A program made the translations under genes and the position numbers. A stretch of DNA of 64,000 bases from Pseudonocardia humida (GTDB lineage Bacteria; Actinomycetota; Actinomycetes; Mycobacteriales; Pseudonocardiaceae): positions 1 to 64,000 of the forward strand of contig NZ_JAGSOV010000037.1 of assembly GCF_023898865.1 (NCBI RefSeq). The letters run 5' to 3'. Under the pieces are notes generated by a model, which did not search any database, was not told where the DNA came from, and saw only the letters and a list, made by a program, of their open reading frames with translations. Shown in pieces: positions 47,868 through 56,801 of this stretch (position 1 is its first letter; each line of letters opens with the position of its first letter).

Positions 47868-47903
47868 ACCGTACAGCAGCACCACCGATGGTCTGATCAG
47901 ACC
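47868..47903 (-). promoter_or_regulatory. Promoter with palindromic operator before fasciclin 2
   Basis: A TACGGT -10 (47873-47868, minus strand) has the perfect 14 bp palindrome GGTCTGATCAGACC (47890-47903) centred on the -35 position, 16 bp away. This suggests direct repression or activation by a dimeric regulator that is not encoded nearby. Confidence 0.45.
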
Positions 47904-47934
47904 TATCCGCTGAACCAGAAGAAGTAGGGCCGAG

Positions 47935-48180
47935 TCAGGCCAGGGCGGCCCGGAGCCGGTCCTCCTCGACCCGCCAGAACCCGTGCTCACGCCCGTCCAC
48001 CATGATCACCGGGACCTGGTCGCCGTACTCGGCGCGCAGGGCCGGGTCGGCGTCGACGTCGACCGCGCGCCAGGTCCGGCCCAGCTCGCCGCAGATCCGC
48101 TCGACCGCCTGCGCGGCGACCTCGCACAGGTGGCAGCCGACGCGCGTGTAGACCGTCACCCGCGGTTCGACGCCGGTCAT
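47935..48180 (-). CDS. Glutaredoxin family protein
   Basis: An 81-residue glutaredoxin/DUF836-type protein. The redox motif CHLC (Cys16-Cys19) is in TVYTRVGCHLCEVAAQ, with the cis-Pro in DQVPVIMVDG and FWRVEEDRL at the end. It is a small thiol oxidoreductase probably working with mycothiol-linked systems. Its ATG overlaps the stop of the acyl-CoA ligase gene (ATGA). In mycobacteria and streptomycetes an orthologue stands next to hemA/rex; here about 5 kb of fasciclin and oxidoreductase genes separate them. Confidence 0.88.
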   Translation of the reverse strand: MTGVEPRVTVYTRVGCHLCEVAAQAVERICGELGRTWRAVDVDADPALRAEYGDQVPVIMVDGREHGFWRVEEDRLRAALA

Positions 48181-49754
48181 CGCCGCTGCGCCGCGAGGGT
48201 CCGACGGGCGACCTTGCCGGTCGGCGTGCGGGGCAGCTCGTCCACGAACTCGATCACCGCCGGCACCTTGAACCGGGCCAGCCGCTCGACGCAGTGCTCG
48301 CGGACCCGCTCGTCGGTCAGCTCGGCCCCGGCCGCCCGCACCAGCACCGCCAGCACCCGCTCCCCGCGGCGCTCGTCCGGGACGCCGACGACGGCCGCCT
48401 CGGCCACCCCGTCCAGCTCCAGCAGGACCTGCTCGACCTCGCGCGGGTAGACGTTGAAGCCGTTGACGATCACCACGTCGGACGAGCGGTCGACCAGGTG
48501 CAGGTCGCCGTCGGCGTCCAGGAAGCCGACGTCGGCGGTGCGGAACCAGCCGTCCTCGTCGGGGCCGCCCGCGCCGTCGGGCCAGTAGCCGGAGAACAGG
48601 TTCGGGCCGCGCAGCGCGACGAGCCCGGTGTCCTCGGTGGGGTCGAAGCCGTCGTCGTCGGCGTCGGGGTCGGGCTCGGCGGCCTCGTCCAGCGGGCGGC
48701 CCGCGGAGTCGACCAGGCGCAGCTCGATGCCCGGCAGCGGACGCCCGACCGACCCCGGCTTGGCCACCCCGCCGATCGCGTTGGTGGTGATCACCGGGCC
48801 GCCCTCGGTGAGCCCGTAGCCCTCGAAGATCGGCAGGCCGGTGGCCTCCTTGAAGGACACCAGCCACTCCGGCGGCAGCGGCGCCCCGCCGGAGGTGCAC
48901 AGCCGCACCCCGGAGGTGGCCGCGCGCAGCCGCGCGGGCGGCACGTCGAGCAGCGAGCGGAACATCGACGGCACGGCGGCGACCGCGCTGACCCGCTGCC
49001 GCGTCAGCACCTCGACCACGTGCTCGGGCTCGAAGCGGTCGGTGACGACGACCGTGGCCCCGGCCCAGCAGGCCTGCAGCAGCCCGGCGGCCAGGCCGAA
49101 GATGTGGAACAGCGGCAGCGACAGCAGGACCCGGTCGACCGGGGTGACCGGCGCCGGGCGCACGGCCGCGGTCTGCTCCCGGTTGGCCAGCACGGCCCGG
49201 TGCGACAGCTGCACGCCGCGCGGGCGCCCGGTGGTGCCGGACGTGTAGACCAGCAGCGCCAACTCCTCGCCGCCCGGGCCCTGGTCGGGCACCTCCGCCG
49301 GGTCGACCGGGGCCGGGTCGAGGTCGGGCGGCGGCAGCAACCGCGCGCCGACCGGTCCGGCGCAGGTGCGCGCGGCCGCGTCGTCGTCGGTGGCGATCAC
49401 CGCGGACGGCTCGGCGTCGGCGAAGACGATCTCCAGCTCGCGGACGACGGCGATCGGCCCGTACGGCACGGCGACCGCACCGGCCCGCAGCGCCCCGAGC
49501 ACCGCGACGCAGAACGCGGCCCCGTTGCCCAGCCGGATGACGACCCGGTCGCCGCGGCCGACGCCGGCCGCCCGCAGCCGCACCGCCTCCGCGGTGACGG
49601 CGGCGTCGAACCGCGCCCAGCTGAGGGTGCGCTCCGGGCCGGCGGTCGACACGTCCACGATGGCGGGCTGGTCGGGCCCCCTGGCCGCGGCCAGGGCGAC
49701 CAGGTCGGCCACGTGGGCCGCGGTCCGCGGCTGGTGGTCGGGCGCGCTGTCCAC
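48177..49754 (-). CDS. AMP-dependent acyl-CoA synthetase/ligase
   Basis: A 525-residue adenylate-forming ligase, probably activating a fatty or aromatic acid as a CoA thioester. The P-loop YTSGTTGRPRG is near 180, LPLFHIFGLA near 228, GYGLTEGGPV near 325, the A7/A8 motifs FRTADVGFLDADG and FNVYPREVE near 415-450, and the catalytic C-terminal lysine in PTGKVARRTL near 515. Start GTG 49754 has GGAGGA 2-7 nt upstream. It is coupled to the glutaredoxin gene by a 4 bp overlap. The acyl substrate is unknown. Confidence 0.9.
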   Translation of the reverse strand: MDSAPDHQPRTAAHVADLVALAAARGPDQPAIVDVSTAGPERTLSWARFDAAVTAEAVRLRAAGVGRGDRVVIRLGNGAAFCVAVLGALRAGAVAVPYGPIAVVRELEIVFADAEPSAVIATDDDAAARTCAGPVGARLLPPPDLDPAPVDPAEVPDQGPGGEELALLVYTSGTTGRPRGVQLSHRAVLANREQTAAVRPAPVTPVDRVLLSLPLFHIFGLAAGLLQACWAGATVVVTDRFEPEHVVEVLTRQRVSAVAAVPSMFRSLLDVPPARLRAATSGVRLCTSGGAPLPPEWLVSFKEATGLPIFEGYGLTEGGPVITTNAIGGVAKPGSVGRPLPGIELRLVDSAGRPLDEAAEPDPDADDDGFDPTEDTGLVALRGPNLFSGYWPDGAGGPDEDGWFRTADVGFLDADGDLHLVDRSSDVVIVNGFNVYPREVEQVLLELDGVAEAAVVGVPDERRGERVLAVLVRAAGAELTDERVREHCVERLARFKVPAVIEFVDELPRTPTGKVARRTLAAQRR

Positions 49755-50052
49755 GGTCCTCCATCGGGTCGAGACTCGGCAGGCGGAGAGGCTGCTCGCG
49801 GGCTGCGGCGAGTCTGGCACGAACCGGGCGGCGCGTGTCCCGCGACGTTCGTCGCACCGCGCGCCCCAACCACCCCCTGACACGCAGAGCGACGTGTCGC
49901 TCACCGCGCGTGGGTATCCGTTCGCCGGAAAGGCTGTTGGTCCGTACGGCAGCGCGCTTCCCGGCGTCCCTCCCAGTCCTATGCTCCGCCGCTACCGAAC
50001 CTCAACGCCCGGTCGCCCGGCTTCGTCGCGCGACTCACCCAAAGGGAGTGGC
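49755..50052. other. Non-coding region before the sigma factor gene
   Basis: No gene with good codon bias lies here. A TATGCT hexamer at 49980-49985 could be the -10 of the sigma operon. Near 50033-50050 CTCACCC and GGGAGTG form an imperfect inverted repeat just before the leader ORF. No RNA gene or terminator was recognised. Confidence 0.4.
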
Positions 50053-50136
50053 ATGCACCCAGTCGTCTCCGGCGCACCGCGGACCGCACCCGCCCGCACG
50101 GGCGCACCGCGAGGCGGGGCCGATCTGGAGCCGTGA
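50053..50136 (+). CDS. Possible 27-codon leader ORF of the sigma gene
   Basis: ATG 50053 follows a good Shine-Dalgarno (GGGAG, 5-9 nt upstream) and encodes 27 residues rich in Ala, Pro, Gly and Arg. Its TGA (50134-50136) overlaps GTG 50133 as GTGA, so translation could be coupled to the sigma factor. Codon bias is weaker (about three quarters GC3) than in real neighbours, so it may act through its translation rather than its product. Confidence 0.35.
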   Translation: MHPVVSGAPRTAPARTGAPRGGADLEP

Positions 50137-51101
50137 CCGAGCCCGCGCGTCCGCCCCGGCTGCTCCCGTTCGACACCGCCCGTCACCCGGCGGGTGGAGA
50201 GGTAGCGATGCCCCAGCCCAGCACGTCCCACGTCATCGCCCCACCCGGCGCAGGCGCACCGTCCGCGCGCCCCGTCCCACCCTCCCCGGCGCGACCCGCC
50301 GCGGTCCGCCCCGTCGACGCGGCGTACCCCGGAGCCCCCCGACCGGCCGGCCCGCCGATGCCCCGGCCGCGGCCGCAGCACACCCATCCGGGGCAGGCTG
50401 TTGCCCCGTACCCCACCCAGGCGGTTGGGCCGTACTCCGGTGCTGCCCGCCAGCCGTCCGGCCCGCCGCACGCACGGCCGGTCGCGGTGGCCGAGCCCGG
50501 CACCGCCGCCGTCCCCCAGCCCCAGCCCCAGCCCCAGCCGGCCGGCGATGGGCACGACGGCTCCTGGGCGCTGGTCAAGATGGCCCAGGCCGGCGACATG
50601 AAGGCGTTCGGCGAGCTGTTCGACCGCTACTTCGACATGGTCTTCCGGTTCGCGCTGGTCCGGATGAACGGCGACCGGGCCCAGGCCGAGGACATCGCCC
50701 AGGAGACGTTCGTGCGCGCCCTGCGGCGCATCGGCTCGGTGACCTACCAGGGCCGCGACATCGGCGCCTGGTTCGTCACCATCGCCCGCAACCTGATCTT
50801 CGACCACGTCAAGTCCAGCCGGTACCGGCTGGAGCACGCCACCGACGAGATCGTCGAGCACTCGCCGGCCACGCACGGCCCCGAGCAGCAGGTGCTCGAC
50901 GGCGCCACCAACTCCGAGCTGCTGCGCTGCATCGGCCGGCTCAACCCCGACCAACAGGAGTGCATCACCCTGCGGTTCCTGCAGGGGTTGTCGGTGGCCG
51001 AGACGGCCGCGCTGATGGACCGCAACGAAGGGGCGGTCAAGGCGCTGCAGCACCGCGCCGTGCGCAGGCTCGCCCAGCTGCTGCCGGAGGGCCTGCGGTG
51101 A
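50133..51101 (+). CDS. ECF-type sigma factor, BldN-like, with long N-terminal extension
   Basis: A 322-residue sigma factor. The N-terminal 145 residues are Pro/Ala-rich and disordered. Region 2 (about 148-220) has FGELFDRYFDMVFRFAL and AEDIAQETFVRAL. Region 4 (about 260-320) has LNPDQQECITLRFLQGLSV and the HTH AALMDRNEGAVKALQHRA. The extension and the downstream DUF5667 membrane protein recall Streptomyces BldN and its partner RsbN, encoded near rex and hemA. GTG 50133 is supported by overlap with the small leader ORF; ATG 50208, with GGAGAGG upstream, is an alternative giving 297 residues. Confidence 0.87.
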   Translation: MTEPARPPRLLPFDTARHPAGGEVAMPQPSTSHVIAPPGAGAPSARPVPPSPARPAAVRPVDAAYPGAPRPAGPPMPRPRPQHTHPGQAVAPYPTQAVGPYSGAARQPSGPPHARPVAVAEPGTAAVPQPQPQPQPAGDGHDGSWALVKMAQAGDMKAFGELFDRYFDMVFRFALVRMNGDRAQAEDIAQETFVRALRRIGSVTYQGRDIGAWFVTIARNLIFDHVKSSRYRLEHATDEIVEHSPATHGPEQQVLDGATNSELLRCIGRLNPDQQECITLRFLQGLSVAETAALMDRNEGAVKALQHRAVRRLAQLLPEGLR

Positions 51102-51243
51102 ACCCGACCGCACACGCCGTCCCACCGATCCGCGAATCGGGCGTAACCCGGCGCGCCGCGGCTCGTTGTGCTGTCGAAAGCCGCGGCTGCCAGGGCCGTG
51201 GCGCGAGCACCGACAGCGCAGGTACGCAGTGAGGACGGCCAGC

Positions 51244-52551
51244 ATGCCCGCCGGCGACGAGGAGATCTTCGCCACCGCCGTGGACCGGGGGACCCACCCG
51301 GCCTTCGCCGGTGACGTGGAGCTGGCCCGCGACCTGGAGCTGGTGGCCCTGCTGCAGGCCGGTGGCCCCGAGCTCGCCCCACAGCCCGACGAGCGCGCCC
51401 GCGCCAGGGCGGCCGTGTTCGCCCGGCTCGCCGCGGCGGAGGACCCGTCCGACCACGCCGAGGTGCCCGGCACCGAGCCGGTCCGCTCCGGCGGGCCGCC
51501 GCAGGGCACCGCACTGCTCGAGGCCGTGGTCGACGAGCCGGAACCCGAGCCCGCCCCGGAGCCGATCGACGAGCTGGCCAGGCTGCGCCGGACCCGCGGC
51601 GCGCGCCGGCACGCGATGCCGAGCCGCCGTGCCGACGCCGAGACCCGTCGCCCACCGATCGGCGGGCGGATCGTGGTGGTGGCCGCCGCGGCCGTGCTGG
51701 GCACCGCCGTGCTCGGCGGCGCCGGGGTGCTGGCCAGCCGCAACGCGCTGCCCGGCGACGGGCTGTACCCGGTCAAGCGGGTGGCCGAGTCCGCGGGCCT
51801 GGCGATGACCTTCGACGAGACCGAGCGCGGCCGCAGGCACCTCGACCTGGCCAGCACCCGCATCGGCGAGGTCGAGCAGCTGCTCGCCCAGGACGGCGCC
51901 GAGATGGACCCCGAGGTGTTCCGCTCCGGGCTGCAGGAGTTCGACACCGAGGCCGACGAGGGCTACCGGCTGCTGCTGTCGGCCGAGGAGTCGCGGGCGG
52001 CCGCGGAGGCGGAGTGGCAGGCATGGGCCGCCGACCAGGCGGCCCGGCTGGCCGCGTTGCGCGGCGACCTGCCGGCCCCCGCCGCCACCGGCGCGGCCGG
52101 CTCGCTGGAGCGGCTGGAGCAGCTCAGCGGCCCGGGCACCCTCGACGGGGCCTGCGGGGACGGCGCCTGCACCGACGCCACCACCGACGCGGGGCTGCCC
52201 GGCACCGCCGCCACCGGCACCGCGCCGACCGACCCGGCCCAGGCCGGACGCACCGGCGCCCCGCCCACCGGTCAGTCCGGTTCCGGCGGCGGGTCCGGCC
52301 AGGGCGGCCAGCAGGGCGGCGGCCAGGACTCACTGCTCCCCGGCCTGCTCCCGGAGGACCCGCTCGGCGGCGTCGTCGGCGGCTCCGGCGACCAGGGCCC
52401 TGCCGGCTCCGGTCCCTCCGGCTCCTCCTCGTCGGACGACGAGCAGGGCGGCTCGGACGACTCCGACGACCCGGGCGGCTCCGACGGCGGGCTGCCGCCG
52501 GTCGAGGTCCCGCCACTGCTGCCGGGCCTGCCGGGCGTCTCGATCGGCTGA
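51244..52551 (+). CDS. DUF5667 membrane protein, probable anti-sigma partner
   Basis: A 435-residue single-span protein. The cytoplasmic N-terminus (1-145) is followed by one membrane helix (about 147-167, [20 protein letters not shown]). The DUF5667 domain comes next (about 170-280), with [19 protein letters not shown] and an acidic helical stretch, and then a long Gly/Ser/Asp/Pro-rich extracytoplasmic tail. Its position directly after the sigma factor and its topology match RsbN-like anti-sigma factors, with a cytoplasmic N-terminus to hold the sigma factor and an outer sensor. Anti-sigma function is inferred, not shown by a ZAS motif. Confidence 0.8.
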   Translation: MPAGDEEIFATAVDRGTHPAFAGDVELARDLELVALLQAGGPELAPQPDERARARAAVFARLAAAEDPSDHAEVPGTEPVRSGGPPQGTALLEAVVDEPEPEPAPEPIDELARLRRTRGARRHAMPSRRADAETRRPPIGGRIVVVAAAAVLGTAVLGGAGVLASRNALPGDGLYPVKRVAESAGLAMTFDETERGRRHLDLASTRIGEVEQLLAQDGAEMDPEVFRSGLQEFDTEADEGYRLLLSAEESRAAAEAEWQAWAADQAARLAALRGDLPAPAATGAAGSLERLEQLSGPGTLDGACGDGACTDATTDAGLPGTAATGTAPTDPAQAGRTGAPPTGQSGSGGGSGQGGQQGGGQDSLLPGLLPEDPLGGVVGGSGDQGPAGSGPSGSSSSDDEQGGSDDSDDPGGSDGGLPPVEVPPLLPGLPGVSIG

Positions 52552-52565
52552 CCCGCACCGCTCGC

Positions 52566-52597
52566 GGCCGCCGTCGGACACGCGCCCGGCGGCGGCC
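52566..52597 (+). terminator. Hairpin after the DUF5667 gene
   Basis: GGCCGCCG (52566-52573) pairs with CGGCGGCC (52590-52597), 14 bp after the DUF5667 stop. The next gene has its own TAGGCT -10 at 52652-52657. Confidence 0.45.
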
Positions 52598-52691
52598 CCG
52601 GCGTTCGCACGGCGTGCGGAAACCGGGCCGGGTCCGCTCCAGCCGCGCCAGTAGGCTGGACGGACACGACTCCCATTCCGGAGGCCCCACC

Positions 52692-53645
52692 GTGGTTGGA
52701 GAACCAGTGCCCGGCGGGCCGCTGACGCCCACCGCGTCCGGTGAACCCAGCGGCGCGACCGAATCCCCCGGGGTGCTCGAGGCGGCCACGTCGACCGACT
52801 CCGCCGTCCGCGCAGGCGAGGCCGCGGCCGCCGCCGCGGTGGCCGCGGGCGACAGCGGCCCGCCCGACGTCCCGCACACCGACCTCACCGCCGCCGCGTT
52901 CTTCGACGTCGACAACACGATGATGATCGGCGCGTCGATCTTCCACTTCGCCCGCGGGCTGGCCGCCCGCAAGTTCTTCACCACCCACGACCTGGCCGGC
53001 TTCGCCTGGCAGCAGCTCAAGTTCCGGATCGGCGGCCGGGAGACCCGGTACTCGACCACCACCGGCCGCGACACCGCGCTGTCGTTCGTGGCCGGGCGCA
53101 CCGTCTCCGAGATCACCGAGCTGGGCGAGGAGATCTACGACGAGCTGATGGCCGACCGCATCTGGGCGGGCACCCGGGCGCTGGCCCAGATGCACCTCGA
53201 CGCCGGCCAGCGGGTCTGGCTGGTCACCGCCACCCCGGTCGAGCTGGCCCTGATCATCGCCCGCAGGTTGGGGCTCACCGGCGCCCTCGGCACGGTGGCC
53301 GAGAGCATCGACGGCGTCTACACCGGCCGGCTCGTCGGCGAGATCCTGCACGGCCCGGCGAAGGGCCACGCCGTCCGCGCGCTCGCCGCCACCGAGGGCC
53401 TCGACCTGCGCCGCTGCACGGCCTACTCGGACTCCGTCAACGACGTGCCGATGCTGTCGGCCGTGGGCACCGCGGTCGCCGTCAACCCCGACTCCGAGCT
53501 GCGCGACGTGGCCAAGGAACGCGCCTGGCAGGTCCGCGACTTCCGCACCGGGCGCAAGGCCGCCCGGATCGGCGTGCCCTCGGTGCTGGGCGCCGGGGCC
53601 ATCGCCGGCGCCGTCGCCGCGCGGGTGGCGGCCCGCCGCCGCTGA
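52692..53645 (+). CDS. HAD-IB family hydrolase (SerB1-like)
   Basis: A 317-residue HAD-superfamily phosphatase of subfamily IB. After an Ala/Thr-rich leader (1-60), motif I is FFDVDNTMM (about 75), motif [14 protein letters not shown] (about 178), and motif [20 protein letters not shown] (about 245). A C-terminal hydrophobic Ala/Gly segment may associate with membrane. These proteins resemble phosphoserine phosphatase (mycobacterial SerB1) and 1-acyl-glycerol phosphate-linked enzymes; the substrate is not certain. GTG 52692 is supported by GGAGG 7 nt upstream and by TAGGCT further up. Confidence 0.88.
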   Translation: MVGEPVPGGPLTPTASGEPSGATESPGVLEAATSTDSAVRAGEAAAAAAVAAGDSGPPDVPHTDLTAAAFFDVDNTMMIGASIFHFARGLAARKFFTTHDLAGFAWQQLKFRIGGRETRYSTTTGRDTALSFVAGRTVSEITELGEEIYDELMADRIWAGTRALAQMHLDAGQRVWLVTATPVELALIIARRLGLTGALGTVAESIDGVYTGRLVGEILHGPAKGHAVRALAATEGLDLRRCTAYSDSVNDVPMLSAVGTAVAVNPDSELRDVAKERAWQVRDFRTGRKAARIGVPSVLGAGAIAGAVAARVAARRR

Positions 53646-53655
53646 GCCCGCGCGC

Positions 53656-54123
53656 TCAGCCGAGCGGGTGGCTGTACACGACGAACCCGGTCAGCTCGGC
53701 GACCTCGTCGTAGAGCCGCCGGGCGGTGCGGTTGGTCTCGTGGGTGTGCCAGTACAGCCGCGCCGCCCCCGCGGTCCGGGCCCGGTCGGCCACCGCCGAG
53801 ATCAGCGCCCGCCCGGCACCCCTCCCGCGGGCGGCCGGGGCGGTGAACAGGTCCTGCAGGTAGCAGCTGGGGGCGATCGCGGTCGTGCTGCGGTGCAGCA
53901 GGAAGTGCGTGAAGCCGACCAGCTCGCCGTCGGCCTCCGCGACCAGCGCGTACACCGGTTCGTCTGCGGCGGAGAACCGGGCCCACGTCACGTCGGTGAC
54001 CTCGCGGGGCAGCGCCGTCGGCCCGGAGCGGCCGTAGAAGGCGTTGTAGCCGTCCCACAGCGGGAGCCAGCGGTCGAAGTCCCCGCGCTCGACGGGGCGG
54101 ACGGCGATCCCGGCTGCGGCCAC
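53656..54123 (-). CDS. GNAT-family N-acetyltransferase
   Basis: A 155-residue acetyltransferase. Substrate-side motifs are IAVRPVERGDFDRWLPLW at the start and GFTHFLLHRST; the acetyl-CoA P-loop is RGRGAGRALI (about 97-106). The C-terminal YWHTHETNRTARRLYDEVA is typical of GNAT proteins acting on small amines or protein N-termini. It converges on the HAD gene with only 10 bp between stops and stands alone on its strand. The substrate is unknown. Confidence 0.88.
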   Translation of the reverse strand: MAAAGIAVRPVERGDFDRWLPLWDGYNAFYGRSGPTALPREVTDVTWARFSAADEPVYALVAEADGELVGFTHFLLHRSTTAIAPSCYLQDLFTAPAARGRGAGRALISAVADRARTAGAARLYWHTHETNRTARRLYDEVAELTGFVVYSHPLG

Positions 54124-54177
54124 GCCCGGATGATCGCAACCCCGGGTGCGGCGGCGCGAGGTCCGTTCGCCGCTGCC

Positions 54178-56478
54178 TCAGCCGCCCCCGGCGGGCAGCG
54201 GGCGCAACCGGTCCTGCCACTCGCGGGTGCGCGCGGCGTGCTCGCCCTCCCCGATGCGGCGGCGGACGGCCTCCGCGCGGCGCAGCTCGTCCTGCGCCGC
54301 GGCGGTCGACCCGAGCCGGCCGCGGGCCTCGCCGAGCGCGACGTACATCGCGGCCTGCCACTGCGGGATCGCCCCGGCCACGTCCGAGGCCAGCGCCGTC
54401 TCCAGCGCCGCGACCGCCTCGGCCCACTCGTCGCGGCGCATGTGCAGCCGGCCGATGTCGAACAGCGCCGACACCCGGGTGATCGCCGCGACCTGGGCGA
54501 CGGGCGCGGTGGCCGGGTCGCAGACCGCCACGAGACGCTCCCGGAAGGTGCGCAGCGCGGCGTCCAACCGGCCGGTGCGCTCCAGGGAGCGCCCGGCCAG
54601 CGCCAGCGCGTGCGGCAGCCCCTCCCGGTCGCCCGCCTCCCGGAAGAGCCCGGCGGCCTGCCGGGCGCTCACCAGGGCCGCCGCCGGGTCGCCCGACGCC
54701 AGCAGCGCGGTGGCCAGGTAGGAGCGGGCCCAGCCCTGCTGGCGCGGATCGGCCGCGGCGACCGCGCGGCGGTGGGCGTGACGGGCGCAGGCGGCCGCCG
54801 CGGCGGCGTCGCCGAGGCAGCTCCCGCAGGCCCAGGACAGGTAGTTGAGGTGGGTCGCGGCGGCGCCGTCGTCGCCGAGGTGCAGGCCGGCCCGGCTGGA
54901 CAGGGTGAAGACCCGCGGCCAGTGCCCCCAGTGGATCCACCGGTCGGAGAACCAGTGCATCGCCTCGGCCACCGCCAGTACCTTTCGGTGCCGACCGGCC
55001 GCGGCCGCGTCCTCCAGCGCGGCCAGCCAGTTGTCGGCCTCCGCGCGCAGCCACCGCTCGGCCCGCTGCTCGGTGTCCAGCCCGGCCGCCCCCGCCCAGC
55101 CGCCCGGGGTGCCGCCGAACTCGGGCTCGAACCAGCGCCCGGCCACGATCGCGGTGTCGAGCAGCCAGTCGACGGCGCGGTCGTGCGCGGCTGACCGGTC
55201 GGCCGCCGTCTCCTCCTCGTCGAGGCGGTCGGCGGCGTAGAGGCGCATCAGGTCGTGCAGCCGGTAGCGGCCGGTGAACCCGGACTGCAGCAGCCCGAGC
55301 TCGACCAGCTCGTCGAGAGCGTCCTCGGTGGCCTCGACCGGCTCACCGGTCAGCGCGGCGGCCAGCGCCGGTCCGGTGTCGGGCCCGGGTACCAGGGCCA
55401 GCCTGCGCAGCAGCCTGCGCGCCCCGTCCGACAGCTGGGCGTAGGACAACCGGAACGCCGCGCTGACCTCCAGGTCGCCCGCGACCAGCGCGGGCAGCCT
55501 GCGACCCGCGTCGCCGAGGCGGCTCAGCAACCGGGCCGGTGTCCAATCCGGCCGGAGGGCCAGCCGGTTGCCGACGATCCGCAGCGCGAGCGGCAGGTTC
55601 CCGCACAGCCGCGACAGCTCGGCGACGACGGCCCGGTCGGCGGGGTCGATCTCCGCGTCGGCGGTGGGACCGGTGTCGGGGCGCTCGGCGATCAGGTTCA
55701 GCAGCAGCCGGTCGGCGTCGGCGGCGGGCAGCGGGTCGAGCCGGACCCGCCGCACGCCCTCCAGCCCGGTCAGCAGCCGCCGGCTGGTGACCAGCGTCAG
55801 CCCGGCGCCGGTCGCCGGGAGCAGCGGACGCACCTGGGCCTCGTCGGCGGCGTTGTCCAGCACGACGACGGCCCGCCGCGCGGCCGCGAGCGACCGGTAG
55901 AGCGCGGTGCGCCCGGCGAGGTCGGACGGGATCGGCCCGTGCCCCGCGTCCAGCGCCGTGATCAGGCGCTCCAGGGCCAGCGCGGGGTCCAGCGGGCGCG
56001 CGTCCAGGCCGCGCAGGTCGACGAACAGCTGCCCGTCCGGGAAGCGCGCGGCCAGCTCCACCGCGGCGCGCACGACCAGCGACGTCTTCCCGACGCCGGG
56101 CGGCCCGCTGACCACGGCCACCGCCGCGGTGCCCGCCGGCCCGTCCGGCACCATGTCGGCCAGCAGGGCGCGCTCGGCCTCCCGCCCGGTGAAGTCGACG
56201 ACCCCGCGCGGCATCGCCAGCAGGGCCGAGGCAACCTCGACCGGGCTGCGCCGACCGGCCCGGGCCGCGGCGAGCAGCTCGTCGCGCCCGGCGCCGGTGA
56301 GCCCGAGCGCATCGGCCAGCAGCCCGACGGTGGCGCGTTGCGGACGGCGGCTCGTCCCGCGCTCCATGTTGCCGATCGTGCGCTCGCTCACCCCCGACGC
56401 CGACGACAGCTCCTCGATCGTCAGCCCCACCGCGTGCCGCAGCCGCCGCAACCGCGCCCCGAACGCGGGGTCGTCCAC
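54178..56478 (-). CDS. HTH-NB-ARC-TPR (STAND) regulator
   Basis: A 766-residue signal-transduction protein of the AfsR/STAND type without a SARP domain. An XRE-type HTH lies at the N-terminus (about 5-70, GLTIEELSSASGVSERTI). An NB-ARC ATPase follows (about 85-400), with P-loop SGPPGVGKTSLV, Walker B AVVVLDNAADEAQV, TSRRLL sensor and GNLPLAL motif. A winged-helix and TPR-like helical region (about 420-760) completes it. It probably binds DNA after ATP-driven assembly. GTG 56478 is chosen because GGGAGG lies 6 nt upstream; GTG 56481 is too close. Confidence 0.88.
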   Translation of the reverse strand: MDDPAFGARLRRLRHAVGLTIEELSSASGVSERTIGNMERGTSRRPQRATVGLLADALGLTGAGRDELLAAARAGRRSPVEVASALLAMPRGVVDFTGREAERALLADMVPDGPAGTAAVAVVSGPPGVGKTSLVVRAAVELAARFPDGQLFVDLRGLDARPLDPALALERLITALDAGHGPIPSDLAGRTALYRSLAAARRAVVVLDNAADEAQVRPLLPATGAGLTLVTSRRLLTGLEGVRRVRLDPLPAADADRLLLNLIAERPDTGPTADAEIDPADRAVVAELSRLCGNLPLALRIVGNRLALRPDWTPARLLSRLGDAGRRLPALVAGDLEVSAAFRLSYAQLSDGARRLLRRLALVPGPDTGPALAAALTGEPVEATEDALDELVELGLLQSGFTGRYRLHDLMRLYAADRLDEEETAADRSAAHDRAVDWLLDTAIVAGRWFEPEFGGTPGGWAGAAGLDTEQRAERWLRAEADNWLAALEDAAAAGRHRKVLAVAEAMHWFSDRWIHWGHWPRVFTLSSRAGLHLGDDGAAATHLNYLSWACGSCLGDAAAAAACARHAHRRAVAAADPRQQGWARSYLATALLASGDPAAALVSARQAAGLFREAGDREGLPHALALAGRSLERTGRLDAALRTFRERLVAVCDPATAPVAQVAAITRVSALFDIGRLHMRRDEWAEAVAALETALASDVAGAIPQWQAAMYVALGEARGRLGSTAAAQDELRRAEAVRRRIGEGEHAARTREWQDRLRPLPAGGG

Positions 56479-56491
56479 CACGCACCTCCCG

Positions 56492-56509
56492 AACCGCCTG
56501 CCGGCGGTT
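56492..56509. promoter_or_regulatory. Hairpin/operator just upstream of the STAND gene
   Basis: AACCGCC-TGCC-GGCGGTT is a perfect 7 bp inverted repeat, 2 bp upstream of the Shine-Dalgarno. As RNA it could hinder ribosome access; as DNA it could bind the encoded XRE-type HTH. Confidence 0.35.
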
Positions 56510-56578
56510 TCTGCCTGTGGTTCTTCCTGGCGGTCGCCACCGTCACCCGATCGAATGGTTGCAGGTGCACGGACCGTC

Positions 56579-56764
56579 ATGGCGACCGGTCCGCCGGGCG
56601 AGCCGTTTCCCCAGCACGGCGTCCGCCCGCTCCCGCTCGCCGACATGGACGGCGGCGGGTGGACGGTCACGCACCTCCGACGACGGCGGAGACCCCGCCC
56701 GAGTCCGCGGCGGCGGGCCCGACCCCCTCCCGGGCCCGCCGTCCCGCCTCCGCTCCCGGCTTGA
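56579..56764 (+). CDS. Possible 61-residue ORF in the STAND/MerR divergent gap
   Basis: ATG 56579 opens a frame with GC-rich third positions in its first 35 codons (MATGPPGEPFPQHGV... DMDGGGWTVTHL) and then a run of arginines and prolines. The Shine-Dalgarno is weak and the stop overlaps the -35 of the MerR gene. It may be a small protein, a gene fragment, or chance. Otherwise the 323 bp gap 56479-56801 holds only the hairpin and the MerR promoter. Confidence 0.25.
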   Translation: MATGPPGEPFPQHGVRPLPLADMDGGGWTVTHLRRRRRPRPSPRRRARPPPGPAVPPPLPA

Positions 56765-56791
56765 CCCTGACACCCTGTCAGGGCCCACAGT
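56761..56791 (+). promoter_or_regulatory. MerR-type promoter with 19 bp spacer and palindromic operator
   Basis: A -35 TTGACC (56761-56766) and -10-like CACAGT (56786-56791) are separated by 19 bp, the overlong spacing typical of MerR-controlled promoters. The perfect inverted repeat CCCTGACA-CCC-TGTCAGGG (56765-56783) fills the spacer. The start ATG is only 11 nt after the -10, so the mRNA has almost no leader. Confidence 0.75.
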
Positions 56792-56801
56792 GGACCCCGC
56801 C

